A stretch of DNA of 64,000 nucleotides from Arenibacter sp. F20364 (GCF_023015905.1 NZ_JALKBD010000009.1:124001-188000); one strand, 5' to 3'. Shown: positions 45,580 through 55,434, numbered from the stretch's first letter. Notes: generated by a model not told the origin, from the letters alone. Translations and numbers: made by a program.

Positions 45580-47145
45580 TTACTTAGCTACGTTTACCGC
45601 TCTAGTTTCTCTAATAACGGTAACTTTCACCTGCCCAGGATAAGTCATATCCGTTTGGATTTTTTGGGAAATTTCAAAAGAAAGTTCAGCAGCCTTGTCA
45701 TCGCTTACTTTTTCACTTTCCACAATAACCCTTAATTCCCTTCCTGCCTGAATGGCGTAAGCTTTTTGTACCCCACCAAATCCGAAGGCGATATCTTCCA
45801 AATCCTTTAGACGCTGAATATAGGAATCCAACACCTGTCTTCTGGCTCCTGGTCTTGCTCCACTAATGGCATCGCACACCTGCACTATGGGTGCAATAAG
45901 CGTTTTCATTTCTATCTCGTCATGGTGGGCACCAATGGCATTACACACATCCGGTTTCTCACCAAATTTTTCAGCCCATTGCATCCCAAGAATAGCATGT
46001 GGAGTTTCTACCTCGGCCTCAGTATTTGGTACCTTTCCAATATCATGTAATAAACCGGCACGCTTGGCCAATTTTGGGTTTATCCCCAACTCGGCAGCCA
46101 TAACTCCACATAATTTGGCAACTTCCCTAGAGTGTTGCAATAGGTTCTGGCCGTATGAAGAACGATATTTCATTCTACCCACTGCCTTGATCAATTCTGG
46201 ATGTAGACCGTGTATACCTAGATCGATTACAGTGCGTTTACCTATTTCAACTATTTCCTCCTCTATCTGTTTTTCTGTCTTTTTAACAATTTCCTCAATT
46301 CTCGCGGGATGTATCCTACCATCGGTCACCAACTTGTGCAGCGACAAACGGGCCACTTCCCTACGTACAGAATCGAAACAGGAAAGAATAATTGCCTCCG
46401 GAGTATCATCTACAATTATTTCAACCCCTGTAGCTGCCTCCAATGCCCTAATATTTCTTCCTTCACGGCCTATAATCCTTCCCTTTACATCATCGGATTC
46501 CAAATTAAAGACAGAAACACAATTTTCCACCGCTTCTTCGGTACCAATACGCTGAATGGTATTGATAATGATTTTCTTGGCTTCTTGCTGTGCCGTAAGC
46601 TTAGCTTCTTCTACTGTGGCCTGTATATAGGTCATAGCATCGGATTTTGCCGTATCCTTTAAGGATTCCAACAATTGAGATTTTGCTTCCTCGGCAGATA
46701 ATCCGGAAATAACCTCCAACTGTTGTACCTGACTTTTATGCAATTTTTCCAGCTCGGATTGTTTCTTTTCCAAAAATTCACTCTTATAATCTACCTCCTT
46801 TAGCTTACTCTCTAGTTGCTCTCCTAATTTCTTTCCTTTTGCAAGTTCGCTACTAACCTGTGATTCCTTATCCCTTGTCCGCTTTTCTGCTTCTGAAATT
46901 TTCTTATCCTTATGTATGATAACCTTCTCGTGCTCTGCTTTGAGCTCTAAAAACTTTTCCTTGGCCTGAAATATTTTATCCTTCTTAATATTCTCTCCTT
47001 CAATATTGGCTTCCTTAACGATATTGGCCGCCTCTTTTTTTGCGCTGGCAATGGTTTTTGAAGCCTTGCCCTTTTCCATAAATTTTGCAATGGCAAAACC
47101 AATTCCCAATCCAACCAATCCTATTATTATTGCTATACTATCCAT
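45580..47145 (-). CDS. rny: Ribonuclease Y
   Basis: Membrane-anchored endoribonuclease that starts mRNA decay. The 521-residue protein has one N-terminal helix (about 4-22), a long charged coiled coil (about 30-200), a KH domain ([22 protein letters not shown], about 220-285) and an HD domain with the metal site LLHDIGKV (about 360). All catalytic parts are intact and the length is the family norm. It is the last gene of the minus-strand block coiled-coil gene, zapA, 6S RNA, rny. The palindrome at 45518 follows its stop. Confidence 0.96.
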   Translation of the reverse strand: MDSIAIIIGLVGLGIGFAIAKFMEKGKASKTIASAKKEAANIVKEANIEGENIKKDKIFQAKEKFLELKAEHEKVIIHKDKKISEAEKRTRDKESQVSSELAKGKKLGEQLESKLKEVDYKSEFLEKKQSELEKLHKSQVQQLEVISGLSAEEAKSQLLESLKDTAKSDAMTYIQATVEEAKLTAQQEAKKIIINTIQRIGTEEAVENCVSVFNLESDDVKGRIIGREGRNIRALEAATGVEIIVDDTPEAIILSCFDSVRREVARLSLHKLVTDGRIHPARIEEIVKKTEKQIEEEIVEIGKRTVIDLGIHGLHPELIKAVGRMKYRSSYGQNLLQHSREVAKLCGVMAAELGINPKLAKRAGLLHDIGKVPNTEAEVETPHAILGMQWAEKFGEKPDVCNAIGAHHDEIEMKTLIAPIVQVCDAISGARPGARRQVLDSYIQRLKDLEDIAFGFGGVQKAYAIQAGRELRVIVESEKVSDDKAAELSFEISQKIQTDMTYPGQVKVTVIRETRAVNVAK

Positions 47146-47167
47146 ATTTTTTTTGAAAATTATTTAT

Positions 47168-47337
47168 AAAAAAAGCCCACATTGATGGAAGATTTGTACA
47201 AACCCCGATAAACAGGTTTAGGGCTACCAGACTGCTCAAGGATCCTTATACAAGTAAGGCTTGCTTTTACAATCTAAACTCACCCTTTTCAAACAAATTA
47301 GTGTTGAGTTTGTCAAAAATTAATTACCAATGTGGGC
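47168..47337 (-). ncRNA. ssrS: 6S RNA, flavobacterial type
   Basis: On the minus strand the 10-base closing stem GCCCACATTG (47337-47328) pairs perfectly with CAATGTGGGC (47184-47175), and seven Ts follow at once, so the RNA has a terminal stem and an intrinsic-terminator-like end. About 145 nt between the arms form a long, interrupted rod with a large central open region, as in 6S RNA, which mimics an open promoter and binds RNA polymerase. Location between zapA and rny is the known place of the Bacteroidota 6S RNA (Rfam 6S-Flavo), and 6S RNA also lies next to zapA in gamma-proteobacteria. Total length about 163 nt plus tail fits. An rny leader attenuator is the main alternative. Confidence 0.78.
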
Positions 47338-47363
47338 AGTAACTATATTTATTTTAAAGAACG

Positions 47364-47660
47364 TTATTTCATCCCTAACTTGGAACTGACCAACATATTC
47401 AGTGCTTTTAGTCGCTCTGCAGCTTCTTTCACACCTTCTGACTGGTCTATCCCTTTTTGCTCAATTTTAGAGGCAAACTGAAGTGCGCACATGGCCAGCA
47501 CATCTTGCTTATCCCTAACGGCATAGTTTTGCTCAAATTTCTTTGCCAGCTGTTCTATATTCTTTGCTGCCTTTCTAAGCCCCTCCTCCTGCAATGGATC
47601 AATCGTTAAGGGATATACCCTATCTGCTATAGAAAGCTTAATTTTGAGCTTCTCTGCCAT
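47364..47660 (-). CDS. zapA: Cell division protein ZapA
   Basis: A 98-residue protein that binds FtsZ and bundles its filaments at midcell. It has the N-terminal beta hairpin (KLKIKLSIADRVYPLTIDPLQEEGLRKAA, about 3-31) and the C-terminal dimerising helix with EQKGIDQSEGVKEAAERL. It follows the coiled-coil gene by 14 bases and precedes the 6S RNA. Length and pattern match flavobacterial ZapA. Confidence 0.92.
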   Translation of the reverse strand: MAEKLKIKLSIADRVYPLTIDPLQEEGLRKAAKNIEQLAKKFEQNYAVRDKQDVLAMCALQFASKIEQKGIDQSEGVKEAAERLKALNMLVSSKLGMK

Positions 47661-47674
47661 ATTGTTTATTTACA

Positions 47675-47971
47675 CTATTCCGAAAGTTGGGCAATGCAAT
47701 GGTCCAACTCTCTTATCAATGTGTTTATTTTAAGCTTAGCTTCGGTCTTATTTGTATCACTGCCCAGCATAGAACTCGCTAATTTTAGTGAATTGTATTT
47801 TTCCTGCCATTCAATCACCGAAGCTCTTGTGGCCTCATGATCGTTTTTTACAGTAACCAATTCTTCTTCCAATTTTATGTTGGTATGGTGCAAAAGCTCC
47901 AGCTTATGCAACAACTTACTTATTTTATTTTCTAAAGAATCAACAATATCTACCAATTCACTCATTTGCAA
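47675..47971 (-). CDS. Short coiled-coil protein upstream of zapA
   Basis: A 98-residue, largely helical protein with heptad-like Leu/Ile spacing (LVDIVDSLENKISKLLHKLELLHHTNIKLEEEL and onwards). No signal or membrane segment. Coupled to zapA (14 bases). The size, coiled coil and placement suggest a ZapB-like partner of ZapA, but that is inference; I see no sequence signature beyond the coiled coil. Confidence 0.8.
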   Translation of the reverse strand: MQMSELVDIVDSLENKISKLLHKLELLHHTNIKLEEELVTVKNDHEATRASVIEWQEKYNSLKLASSMLGSDTNKTEAKLKINTLIRELDHCIAQLSE

Positions 47972-48160
47972 ATATCAATGCATTTTACACAAAGTTAACA
48001 CACCTCTTTATACTTAGCAATTCTTTTTTCATTTATTCTCAAAGTAAAATTTCCTACCTCAAGTTAAGAAAAATAATTGAGCCTTTTTATATATTTTATA
48101 ACACAGACTTTTTTTTGATTTAGGACGGTATTAATTACATTCGTACCAATTATTACTTAT

Positions 48161-49849
48161 ATGAAAGGCTTTTTCTTAGGATTTTCTCTAATTACCTCAA
48201 TATTTTATGGACAAGCTCCGTATCCAAAGGATTTTTTCCGTCCCCCCTTGGATATTCCAATAGTTTTATCAGGAACATTTGGGGAACTGCGCTCCAATCA
48301 TTTTCATGCGGGAATCGATATAAAAACGCAACAGCGACAAGGATTGCAGGTCTATGCCATAGGCGAAGGTACTGTTGCCAGGATAAAAGTTTCGGAATGG
48401 GGCTATGGAAAAGGACTGTATATTGCCCACCCCAATGGTTATACATCGGTCTATGGCCACCTTCAAAAATTTTCACCCGAAATAGAAGCATACGTAAAGA
48501 AAATTCAATACCAAAAAAAGTCATTTGAAGTAGAAATTTTTCCGAAATTTTCAGAACTCAAGGTTCAGAAAGGAGATCTTATTGCCTATACGGGAAATAC
48601 TGGTGGGTCTGCTGGACCCCACCTGCATTTCGAAATTAGGAACAGTGCGTCCGAAATGCCTACAAACCCGCTTCTTTATGGAATAGAAGTGAGGGATGCC
48701 ACAGACCCTACCTTGTTGGGTGTTTACGCCTATCCTCTTTCGGATAACTCCCAGGTAAATCAGAGTCAGGAAAAAATAAAACTAAGATACCACAGACAGA
48801 GTGATGGCAGCTATCTTGCCGACAAGGTAACCGCTCTAGGTACCATTGGGTTTGGAGTAAATACATTTGACCGCCAGGATCTTGCCGCCAATCAAAACGG
48901 AGTTTATTCGGTGAAGCAAATAGTGAATGGAAAATTATATACCGATTACGATTTTGAAACATTTTCATTTACAGAAAGTAGATATATAAACACTTTGATA
49001 GATTACGACCACTATAGCACCCATAGGGAAAGGGTTCAAAAGTGCTTTAAGGACGAAAGCAATCTCTTGGGTATTTACAGAACCATATACAATGATGGAA
49101 AAATAGAGGTGAGCGAAGGTTTATCCTATAATGTCGAAATTCTTATTAATGATCTTGCCGGCAACCTTACCAAATTGATTATTCCGGTGGAAGGAAAAAA
49201 TGAAGAAATTAAAATTCCAAAAACGGAAGAGAAATCTGATCACTATATTATTGCAAAAAAACCCAACAATTTTGATTTGGGCGGGGCAAAAGTATACTTC
49301 CCGGCAAATACCTTTTATGACAATTTTTATATCGATTTAAAAAATGGACAGGACACCATTACCATTCACAACAGTAAGGTACCCGCACATCGAAACTTTA
49401 CAATAACCTTTGATGTTTCAAAATATTCGGAGGAGGAACGGAAACAGCTATTTATTGGAAGACTGGACAACAATAGATCCGCAAATTACGCCTCTACCTA
49501 TAAACGGGGTACTACTTTTACCACAAGAACCAGGAATCTGGGAACCTACACCTTGGCGAAAGACACCGTTGCACCAAAGATTAGACCGAAAAATTTTAAA
49601 AACAAACAGTGGCTTACCAACTACAGTTATTTAAGCTTAAAGATAACGGATGACCTAAGTGGAATTGACTCTTATGACGCAACCCTTAACGGTGAATGGA
49701 TACTTTTGGAATATGAGCCTAAGACCAATACCATTACCTATAATTTTGATGATCTTATATTGGATAAAAAACAATGTGATTTGAAAGTCGTTGTTACCGA
49801 TAATGTTGGTAATAGCAGTACTTTCACGAGTACTTTTTACAGAAAATGA
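48161..49849 (+). CDS. M23-family (LytM) peptidase
   Basis: A 562-residue exported protein with a signal peptide (1-18, ending FYGQ). The LytM domain (about 40-170) has HFHAGIDIK (His49-x3-Asp53) and GPHLHFEIR (His154, His156), the zinc ligands and catalytic His, all intact. It would cleave peptide cross-links in peptidoglycan. The remaining 390 residues are beta-rich, with an Ig-like pattern (YISLKITDDLSGIDSYDATL near the end), perhaps for wall or outer-membrane interaction. It is followed after 4 bases by the TonB-dependent receptor, so the two are cotranscribed. Confidence 0.92.
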   Translation: MKGFFLGFSLITSIFYGQAPYPKDFFRPPLDIPIVLSGTFGELRSNHFHAGIDIKTQQRQGLQVYAIGEGTVARIKVSEWGYGKGLYIAHPNGYTSVYGHLQKFSPEIEAYVKKIQYQKKSFEVEIFPKFSELKVQKGDLIAYTGNTGGSAGPHLHFEIRNSASEMPTNPLLYGIEVRDATDPTLLGVYAYPLSDNSQVNQSQEKIKLRYHRQSDGSYLADKVTALGTIGFGVNTFDRQDLAANQNGVYSVKQIVNGKLYTDYDFETFSFTESRYINTLIDYDHYSTHRERVQKCFKDESNLLGIYRTIYNDGKIEVSEGLSYNVEILINDLAGNLTKLIIPVEGKNEEIKIPKTEEKSDHYIIAKKPNNFDLGGAKVYFPANTFYDNFYIDLKNGQDTITIHNSKVPAHRNFTITFDVSKYSEEERKQLFIGRLDNNRSANYASTYKRGTTFTTRTRNLGTYTLAKDTVAPKIRPKNFKNKQWLTNYSYLSLKITDDLSGIDSYDATLNGEWILLEYEPKTNTITYNFDDLILDKKQCDLKVVVTDNVGNSSTFTSTFYRK

Positions 49850-49853
49850 AACA

Positions 49854-52322
49854 TTGAGACTTCTTAAACTATTTTTTCTTGTCGTTATAGCATCTTCGGC
49901 AACCAATCTAAAGGCACAAACAGCGACCATAACCGGTGTGGTTTTTGACGAAAACCATACCCCTTTGCCAAACGTTAATATTACATCCAACAACAAAGGA
50001 GCTTTTTCCGATGTGAACGGGTTTTATATATTGGAAATAATAGCAGACCAGGAAACAACCATAACTTTTACCCATCTAGGGAACGAAAAGCTAATAATCC
50101 AAGATTTAATTCTGAATACCAATGAGAATTATGAATTTAACCCAATTCTGAAAAATGAAGCAATACTTATCGCCGAGGTTGTCGTAACCCCTTCAGGCAA
50201 TAGGTACGCTGAGGGGATCACCACTATTTCAGCCGATGTTGTTCGCAATATTCCGGGAGCGAATGCTGGCGTGGAAAATATACTGAAGCTTCTACCTGGT
50301 GTTTCCTCCAACAATGAGCTCAGTACCCAGTATATGGTACGAGGGGGCAATTTTGATGAAAATTTGGTGTATGTCAATGACATAGAAATCTACAGGCCCT
50401 TTCTAATTCGCTCCGGGCAACAGGAAGGCTTGAGTTTTATAAATAGTGATATGGTGGGAAATCTACAATTTTCCGCAGGGGGCTTTCAAGCCAAATATGG
50501 CGATAAGCTTTCTTCCGTTTTGGATATCAGCTATAAAACACCGGTTTCTTTTGGACTTAAAATTAGCGCCACCCGCCTAGGGACTGCGACTACTCTGGAA
50601 AGCGTATCAAAAAACAAGAAATTATCCTCCTTGACAAGCATCAGGTCCAGGGACAACCGCCTCCTTGTCAATAGCCAGAATACCAATGGCAACTACGACC
50701 CTTCATTTTTTGATATTCAACAATATACCACCTATATATTTTCCAATAAATTCCGGATAAGCTATCTGGGAAATATTTCAATCAATAACTACAGAAACCA
50801 ACCATTTACCAGACAGACCAATTTTGGAACGCTTAACGATATTAAAACCTTGACGGTCTACTATTCCGGAAGTGAAAAAAACCAATATCAGACCTACCTA
50901 AATGCCCTGAAAGCGGAATACCAGTTAAACGACAATACCAGCCTGAAATTTATTTCCTCCCTTTATTTTAATAGGGAGCAAGAATATTCCGATGTAATAT
51001 CACAATACCGGCTTAGCGAAATAAACACAAATCTTGAGGAAAGTGATTTAGGGGAGCCTAGCCCAATAAATGGATTGGCCACGCAATACAATCGTGCCCG
51101 AAATGACCTGGATGCAAAAATCTTCAATTTGGAGCATAAAGGAGTCCATACCATGGATGGCAAAGCCATTTCATGGGGACTAAAATACGAGCACACCGAT
51201 ATTAGAGACCAAATTAGGGAGTCGGAATTCATAGACTCATTAGGATATATGGTCCGACCTCCAAACTCTGGTCTTGATCGCAACGAACCGGAAATACCCT
51301 TTGAGGCGCCGCTGGTGCCCTACGAGGGTATAATTGCCAGAAATTCGGTAAGCACCAATAAACTTTCCGGATTTGTGCAATATAGCCATCGCACTCTATG
51401 GAACGAACATAGCATTTACTATAACATTGGGGCCAGGGCTGGCCATTGGATCGTGAACGGTAAAAACCTTAAAAGCAGCTCGCATACTATATTTAGTCCC
51501 AGGGCCCAATTTTCCATTAAACCCAATTGGGCAAAAGATATGTTGTTCAGACTTTCCGGGGGGGTATACCAACAGCCCCCATTATATAGGGAATTAAGAG
51601 ATAACAATGGCATCGTCCACCCTGAAGTGGAGGCCCAAAAATCATATCATATTGTATTTGGAAACCAGTACAGTTTTAAATTGTGGCAAAGGCCTTTTAC
51701 ATTGATCGGTGAGGCCTACTGGAAAAAAATGACCCATGTTAATCCTTATACCTTAGAGGATGTCCGTATACGATATGCAGCCCAGAACAATGCAAAAGCT
51801 TACGCATATGGGGCAGAATTTAGGTTAAACGGTGCCTTTGTTCCAGGCACGGAGTCATGGTTTAGTTTAGGCTACCTTAAAACCGGGGAAAACATTGATG
51901 AACGAGGATATATTTCCAGACCAACAGATCAGCGCTTAAAGGTCGGTATTCTCTTTCAGGACTACATGCCAGAGGTCCCGGACGTTAAAATGTACTTAAA
52001 CCTTGTTTACAATACAGGATTGCCCGGAGGTTCTCCCAGCTATACCGACCCTTATCTTTATCAAAATAGATTAAGGGCATATAAACGTGCAGATTTAGGA
52101 ATTTCCTATATTTTTGTGGGAGCTAATAAATCCAATGACAAAAATTCGTTTTTGCGGCTTTTTAAGGATTTAAACGTAGGCTTTGAAATATTTAATTTAT
52201 TTAACAACCAAAATTCCATAACCAACACATGGGTAAGGGATTTGGTAAATCAACAACAATTTGCCGTACCCAATTTTATGACCGGTCGAATTTTAAATAT
52301 AAAGATAGAAATGCGGTTTTAA
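49854..52322 (+). CDS. TonB-dependent receptor with carboxypeptidase-like N-domain
   Basis: An 822-residue outer-membrane receptor. The start is the TTG at 49854, four bases after the M23 stop. It gives a normal signal peptide (MRLLKLFFLVVIASSATNLKAQ). The frame opens earlier (49791) inside the M23 gene, but that would give a poor signal. After the signal comes a CarboxypepD_reg-like domain (about 23-105), the plug domain (about 125-220, with LPGVSSNNELSTQYMVRGGNFDENLVYVNDIE) and a 22-strand barrel ending in aromatic residues (NIKIEMRF). There is no SusD partner, so a role in small-ligand uptake or in envelope processing with the M23 peptidase cannot be chosen. Confidence 0.93.
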   Translation: MRLLKLFFLVVIASSATNLKAQTATITGVVFDENHTPLPNVNITSNNKGAFSDVNGFYILEIIADQETTITFTHLGNEKLIIQDLILNTNENYEFNPILKNEAILIAEVVVTPSGNRYAEGITTISADVVRNIPGANAGVENILKLLPGVSSNNELSTQYMVRGGNFDENLVYVNDIEIYRPFLIRSGQQEGLSFINSDMVGNLQFSAGGFQAKYGDKLSSVLDISYKTPVSFGLKISATRLGTATTLESVSKNKKLSSLTSIRSRDNRLLVNSQNTNGNYDPSFFDIQQYTTYIFSNKFRISYLGNISINNYRNQPFTRQTNFGTLNDIKTLTVYYSGSEKNQYQTYLNALKAEYQLNDNTSLKFISSLYFNREQEYSDVISQYRLSEINTNLEESDLGEPSPINGLATQYNRARNDLDAKIFNLEHKGVHTMDGKAISWGLKYEHTDIRDQIRESEFIDSLGYMVRPPNSGLDRNEPEIPFEAPLVPYEGIIARNSVSTNKLSGFVQYSHRTLWNEHSIYYNIGARAGHWIVNGKNLKSSSHTIFSPRAQFSIKPNWAKDMLFRLSGGVYQQPPLYRELRDNNGIVHPEVEAQKSYHIVFGNQYSFKLWQRPFTLIGEAYWKKMTHVNPYTLEDVRIRYAAQNNAKAYAYGAEFRLNGAFVPGTESWFSLGYLKTGENIDERGYISRPTDQRLKVGILFQDYMPEVPDVKMYLNLVYNTGLPGGSPSYTDPYLYQNRLRAYKRADLGISYIFVGANKSNDKNSFLRLFKDLNVGFEIFNLFNNQNSITNTWVRDLVNQQQFAVPNFMTGRILNIKIEMRF

Positions 52323-52443
52323 ATCTGGAAATAAGGTTTAATAACAAAATTGATAAGCACAATGGGGCAACAACCTTAATAAGGCCCATGTTGAAGGACC
52401 AACCTAGTTAAACGAGTTGTACAAAAAGAACAAATATCTATAG

Positions 52444-53097
52444 ATGAAAAATATTCTTGTAACTATATTTACCTTTATTTGCTTAGGGTTATCCGCTCAA
52501 AAAAACATTTATGAGAGTGATAAGTTTGATGAATTAAGCAATAATCATAATAATTTGGCCATTATCCCATTCTTGACCAACTTGGAATTGAAGGATGAAA
52601 TATCCAGTGTAGAATTAAAAGATTTGGAAAAGAAGGAGGGATATGCCGTACAGGACGCCTTAGAAACCTATTTTTCCCAAAGAAAAAGGAAAAAGAAATT
52701 TTCTGTCGAGTTCCAGAATATCAAGAACACCAATGCCATCCTAATACAAAATGGTATTTCGTATGATAATATTGATATTTACAGTGTAAAGGAACTAGCA
52801 GAAATTCTAGAGGTCGATGGCATCATAAGTGGCACTTTAGACTTAAACGTACTTTTGTCCAAAGGTGTCCCCACAGAATTTAGCCTTCTAGATTACATTA
52901 ACGGCGATGCCAATTATGGCCGAATAGGAGTAAAAATAAGTGACGGTATAACTGGCAAATTGCTGTGGAAATACGAAAAGCAAATCAACAAGAAATCGGG
53001 AAAAAACACTACTGACCTCATCGATCTGATGATGAAACTGGCTTCCAGAAAATTTCCATACGACAGGGAACGTCCAAGAGATCGAAAAAAGAACTAG
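52444..53097 (+). CDS. Secreted protein, unknown function
   Basis: A 217-residue protein with a signal peptide (1-19, ending LSAQ) and a mixed alpha/beta domain. AIIPFLTNLELKDE (about 40-53), YAVQDALETYFSQRKRKKKFSVEFQ and VDGIISGTLDLNVLLSKG resemble the fold pattern of periplasmic CsgG/LpoB-type proteins (a strand AII-F near the start, then a D-GI-SG strand), but this is weak. Very basic C-terminus (DRERPRDRKKN). It is in the same direction as the TonB receptor (122-base gap) and overlaps the cysteine desulfurase by 4 bases at the 3' end. Confidence 0.78.
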   Translation: MKNILVTIFTFICLGLSAQKNIYESDKFDELSNNHNNLAIIPFLTNLELKDEISSVELKDLEKKEGYAVQDALETYFSQRKRKKKFSVEFQNIKNTNAILIQNGISYDNIDIYSVKELAEILEVDGIISGTLDLNVLLSKGVPTEFSLLDYINGDANYGRIGVKISDGITGKLLWKYEKQINKKSGKNTTDLIDLMMKLASRKFPYDRERPRDRKKN

Positions 53098-54242
53098 TTT
53101 GCACCGAATTCCCTTAAGACCTCAATAACGTAATCCAATTCCTCTTTGGTATTATATTTTGAGAACGAAAATCGTAAAGAAGGTTTTTCCATGTCTTCAG
53201 GGGAAAGGATTTCCGCAAGAACATGGGAACCAATATCGCTACCGGACTGACATGCGCTGCCCTTGGAACACGCAATCCCCTTTAAATCCAAATGAAACAA
53301 TAACATCAGTGCCTTTTCGGGATCAAAAGGGAGGCGCACATTGACAAGGGTGTAGGTACTGCGCTCCATGTCCCCGGAAAGACCATTAAAAGCTACATCG
53401 GGAATTGCTTTGGATATTTTTTCTATAAAATATCTTTTTAACACAGTTACATAATTTCTTTCCTCCTCCAAGTGATCATATGCTGCTTTAAAAGCCTCTT
53501 CCAATCCTACAATATTATGATACGGTTCAGTTCCCGCCCTAAAGCCGCGTTCCTGTGATCCGCCTAAAATCAATGGCTTTAAACCAGTATTTCTTTTTAT
53601 ATAAGCAAATCCGACCCCCTTGGGGCCATGAAATTTATGGGCCGCAGCAGTTAAAAAATGGGCATTGGTTTTTTGTACATCCCATGGAAAATGTCCAATG
53701 GACTGTACCGTATCTGAATGAAACAAGGTGTCATTCTCCATGCAAAGTTTACCCACTGCCGTTATATCTATGATATTCCCTATTTCATTGTTTACATGCA
53801 TCAAGCTCACTAATTTTTTACTTCCATCCCTCTTCAACAGCGACTCCAAATGGGCAAGATCCGGATTGCCATCGCTATCCAATTCAACGAACAACAGCTC
53901 AATGCCATATTCCTCGGCCAGCGCCTGGGCTGTATGTAATACTGCATGATGTTCAATTTTGGAAGTAATTAAGGTTCTGACCCTTAGATCCCTTACACTG
54001 CACCTAAGAATCATATTGTCTGCTTCGGTACCTCCCGAAGTGAAGATTATCTCAGCCGGATGGGCATTTAAGTATTTGGCGATGGTTTTTCTCGCCTTCT
54101 CGATAGCTGTTTTTGCGGTCCTTCCAAAGCCATGGGAAGAAGACGGATTGCCATAGCAATCTGCCAAGGCATCTTGCATTTTTGAGATGACTTCCGGTCT
54201 GACCTGAGTGGTTGCGGCACTATCCAAATAAACCTTTTTCAT
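53094..54242 (-). CDS. Cysteine desulfurase
   Basis: A 382-residue class V PLP aminotransferase-fold enzyme that takes sulfur from cysteine for Fe-S clusters or tRNA thiolation. Landmarks: YLDSAATTQVRPEV, SGGTEADN (70-77), HHA (His99), the PLP Lys203 in AHKFHGPKG and the catalytic Cys331 in GSACQSGSDIGSHVL. The catalytic loop and length fit the IscS/NifS type rather than SufS. No iscU-type gene is nearby, so its role (assembly or tRNA modification) is open. Overlaps the end of the preceding plus-strand gene by 4 bases. Confidence 0.94.
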   Translation of the reverse strand: MKKVYLDSAATTQVRPEVISKMQDALADCYGNPSSSHGFGRTAKTAIEKARKTIAKYLNAHPAEIIFTSGGTEADNMILRCSVRDLRVRTLITSKIEHHAVLHTAQALAEEYGIELLFVELDSDGNPDLAHLESLLKRDGSKKLVSLMHVNNEIGNIIDITAVGKLCMENDTLFHSDTVQSIGHFPWDVQKTNAHFLTAAAHKFHGPKGVGFAYIKRNTGLKPLILGGSQERGFRAGTEPYHNIVGLEEAFKAAYDHLEEERNYVTVLKRYFIEKISKAIPDVAFNGLSGDMERSTYTLVNVRLPFDPEKALMLLFHLDLKGIACSKGSACQSGSDIGSHVLAEILSPEDMEKPSLRFSFSKYNTKEELDYVIEVLREFGAN

Positions 54243-54363
54243 TAAAAACTGTTCAAATTAAAAGCTTTCCCAACTCCAGGAAAGTTCGTCAAAATTACTT
54301 GAAATAAAGTTAATTTCCTGCAAATTGCCCATAAACCTCTAGGTTTATATCTTATATTTCAAT

Positions 54364-54371
54364 TAAATTTG
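54364..54371 (+). promoter_or_regulatory. -7 box TAAATTTG placed 4 nt before an ATG
   Basis: An exact TANNTTTG match ends four bases before the ATG at 54376. A leaderless transcript is predicted, as at 21410, 26405, 28511 and 62600. Confidence 0.55.
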
Positions 54372-54375
54372 AGGC

Positions 54376-54885
54376 ATGAAAAATCTCTTGACTTTCCTCT
54401 TGTGTTTGGCCCTGTATTCATGTGATGATGGGGATCTGCAAATTGAAACTATAAATTTTGACGATAGCGACATTCAATATTGTGGCAGTACAGTTACTAC
54501 CGGCACCACTTTATTTTTTAAAATGGTGGACAGTGAAGCTTTAATTCTCACCTTGGCCAGTGGGACCCTTAAGAACGAAGCATCGGACGGGGAGGTGGCG
54601 TATCCCATTTCCGGCAGCACTATCATCACCTATCGTATTTTTTCGGAGAATGTTACCACAAACTATTTTTGTGATGTAATTCCTGTGACGGAGCCTACTG
54701 TTATCGAAGAAATTGAGGCAGAAGGTGGTTCTGTATTAATAACCACTACAGAAATAGTTGATGGTGAAAATACTTCTTATGAACACACCATAAGGTTAAG
54801 TGAGATTACCCTGATCAACAATTCCAATGGCCAGCGAATCACCGACCTAAGTATTAACGATTTTGGGACAGTGACCACCAATTAA
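54376..54885 (+). CDS. Small lipoprotein, unknown function
   Basis: A 169-residue lipoprotein (lipobox LYSC, Cys16, followed by DDGDLQ) with an all-beta-looking domain containing two further Cys (about 35 and 94) that could form a disulfide. No family recognised. The Asp residues after the lipidated Cys are of the kind that, in Bacteroidota, often mark surface-exported lipoproteins. Its stop abuts the Smr gene stop on the other strand with no gap. Confidence 0.8.
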   Translation: MKNLLTFLLCLALYSCDDGDLQIETINFDDSDIQYCGSTVTTGTTLFFKMVDSEALILTLASGTLKNEASDGEVAYPISGSTIITYRIFSENVTTNYFCDVIPVTEPTVIEEIEAEGGSVLITTTEIVDGENTSYEHTIRLSEITLINNSNGQRITDLSINDFGTVTTN

Positions 54886-55434
54886 TTATGGGGTATTCTG
54901 AAAAAAATATACTTCCGTTGCCCCCATACCGTATTTCTGGTAGTCAGCATCATAAAACTTTGCATTTTCGTACCGTTTAAAAAGAAAATACAGTTCTTCC
55001 TTTAATATACCCTCCCCTACACCGTGAATGAATACAACCTTTTGTATCTTTTTACGTAAAGCAAAATCCAGTTGGCGTTTCGCCGTATCCAGTTGAAGGT
55101 TCAACATTTCAAAATTGGTCATTCCTTTTGTGGAGGGTGTTAACTTATCTATATGCAGGTCAACTTCCATTTGTGGGGCATATCGTTCCTTGGACCTTAA
55201 TTTCTTACTATGCCTTTTTTTTGGTATTTCTTTCTCAGCCTTTACTTTGGCCACCTCAAAATTGGACACTTTAATGGCATTGGAGCCGGCTATTTTCAAT
55301 AATTCGGCCTCCGTATATTGCAGCAAGAACCCGTCCTTGCTTTCCACGGTAATTTGCCCACCATTTATTTTAACCACAACCCCTTGAACAATATCATCAA
55401 TGGCCTCAACCTGATCCCCAACCTTAAAATCCAT
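54886..55434 (-). CDS. Smr-domain protein (MutS2-related)
   Basis: A 182-residue protein. An N-terminal region (about 1-65) holds a small beta-barrel (VGDQVEAIDDIVQGVVVKINGGQITVES). It is followed by a basic linker (KKRHSKKLRSKER) and a C-terminal Smr domain (about 90-180) with VDLHIDKL and VVFIHGVGEGILKEELYFLF. Smr domains nick nucleic acid and the HGxGxG loop is intact. This stand-alone form with an N-terminal barrel is frequent in Bacteroidota. Its ATG overlaps the TAA of the upstream small membrane gene by one base (TAATG). Confidence 0.9.
   Translation of the reverse strand: MDFKVGDQVEAIDDIVQGVVVKINGGQITVESKDGFLLQYTEAELLKIAGSNAIKVSNFEVAKVKAEKEIPKKRHSKKLRSKERYAPQMEVDLHIDKLTPSTKGMTNFEMLNLQLDTAKRQLDFALRKKIQKVVFIHGVGEGILKEELYFLFKRYENAKFYDADYQKYGMGATEVYFFQNTP

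Noticed and set aside
45866-46555. A 229-codon plus-strand frame opposite rny
   Set aside because: Low-complexity Ser/Ile/Thr sequence typical of antisense translation; rny is complete and conserved on the other strand.
47168-47337. A protein-coding small ORF in the zapA-rny gap
   Set aside because: No frame of useful length is open here. The perfect terminal stem plus T run points to structured RNA.
49791-49853. Upstream extension of the TonB-dependent receptor into the M23 gene
   Set aside because: The signal peptide fits only when the TTG at 49854 is used, and the receptor frame before it is the M23 gene read in another frame.
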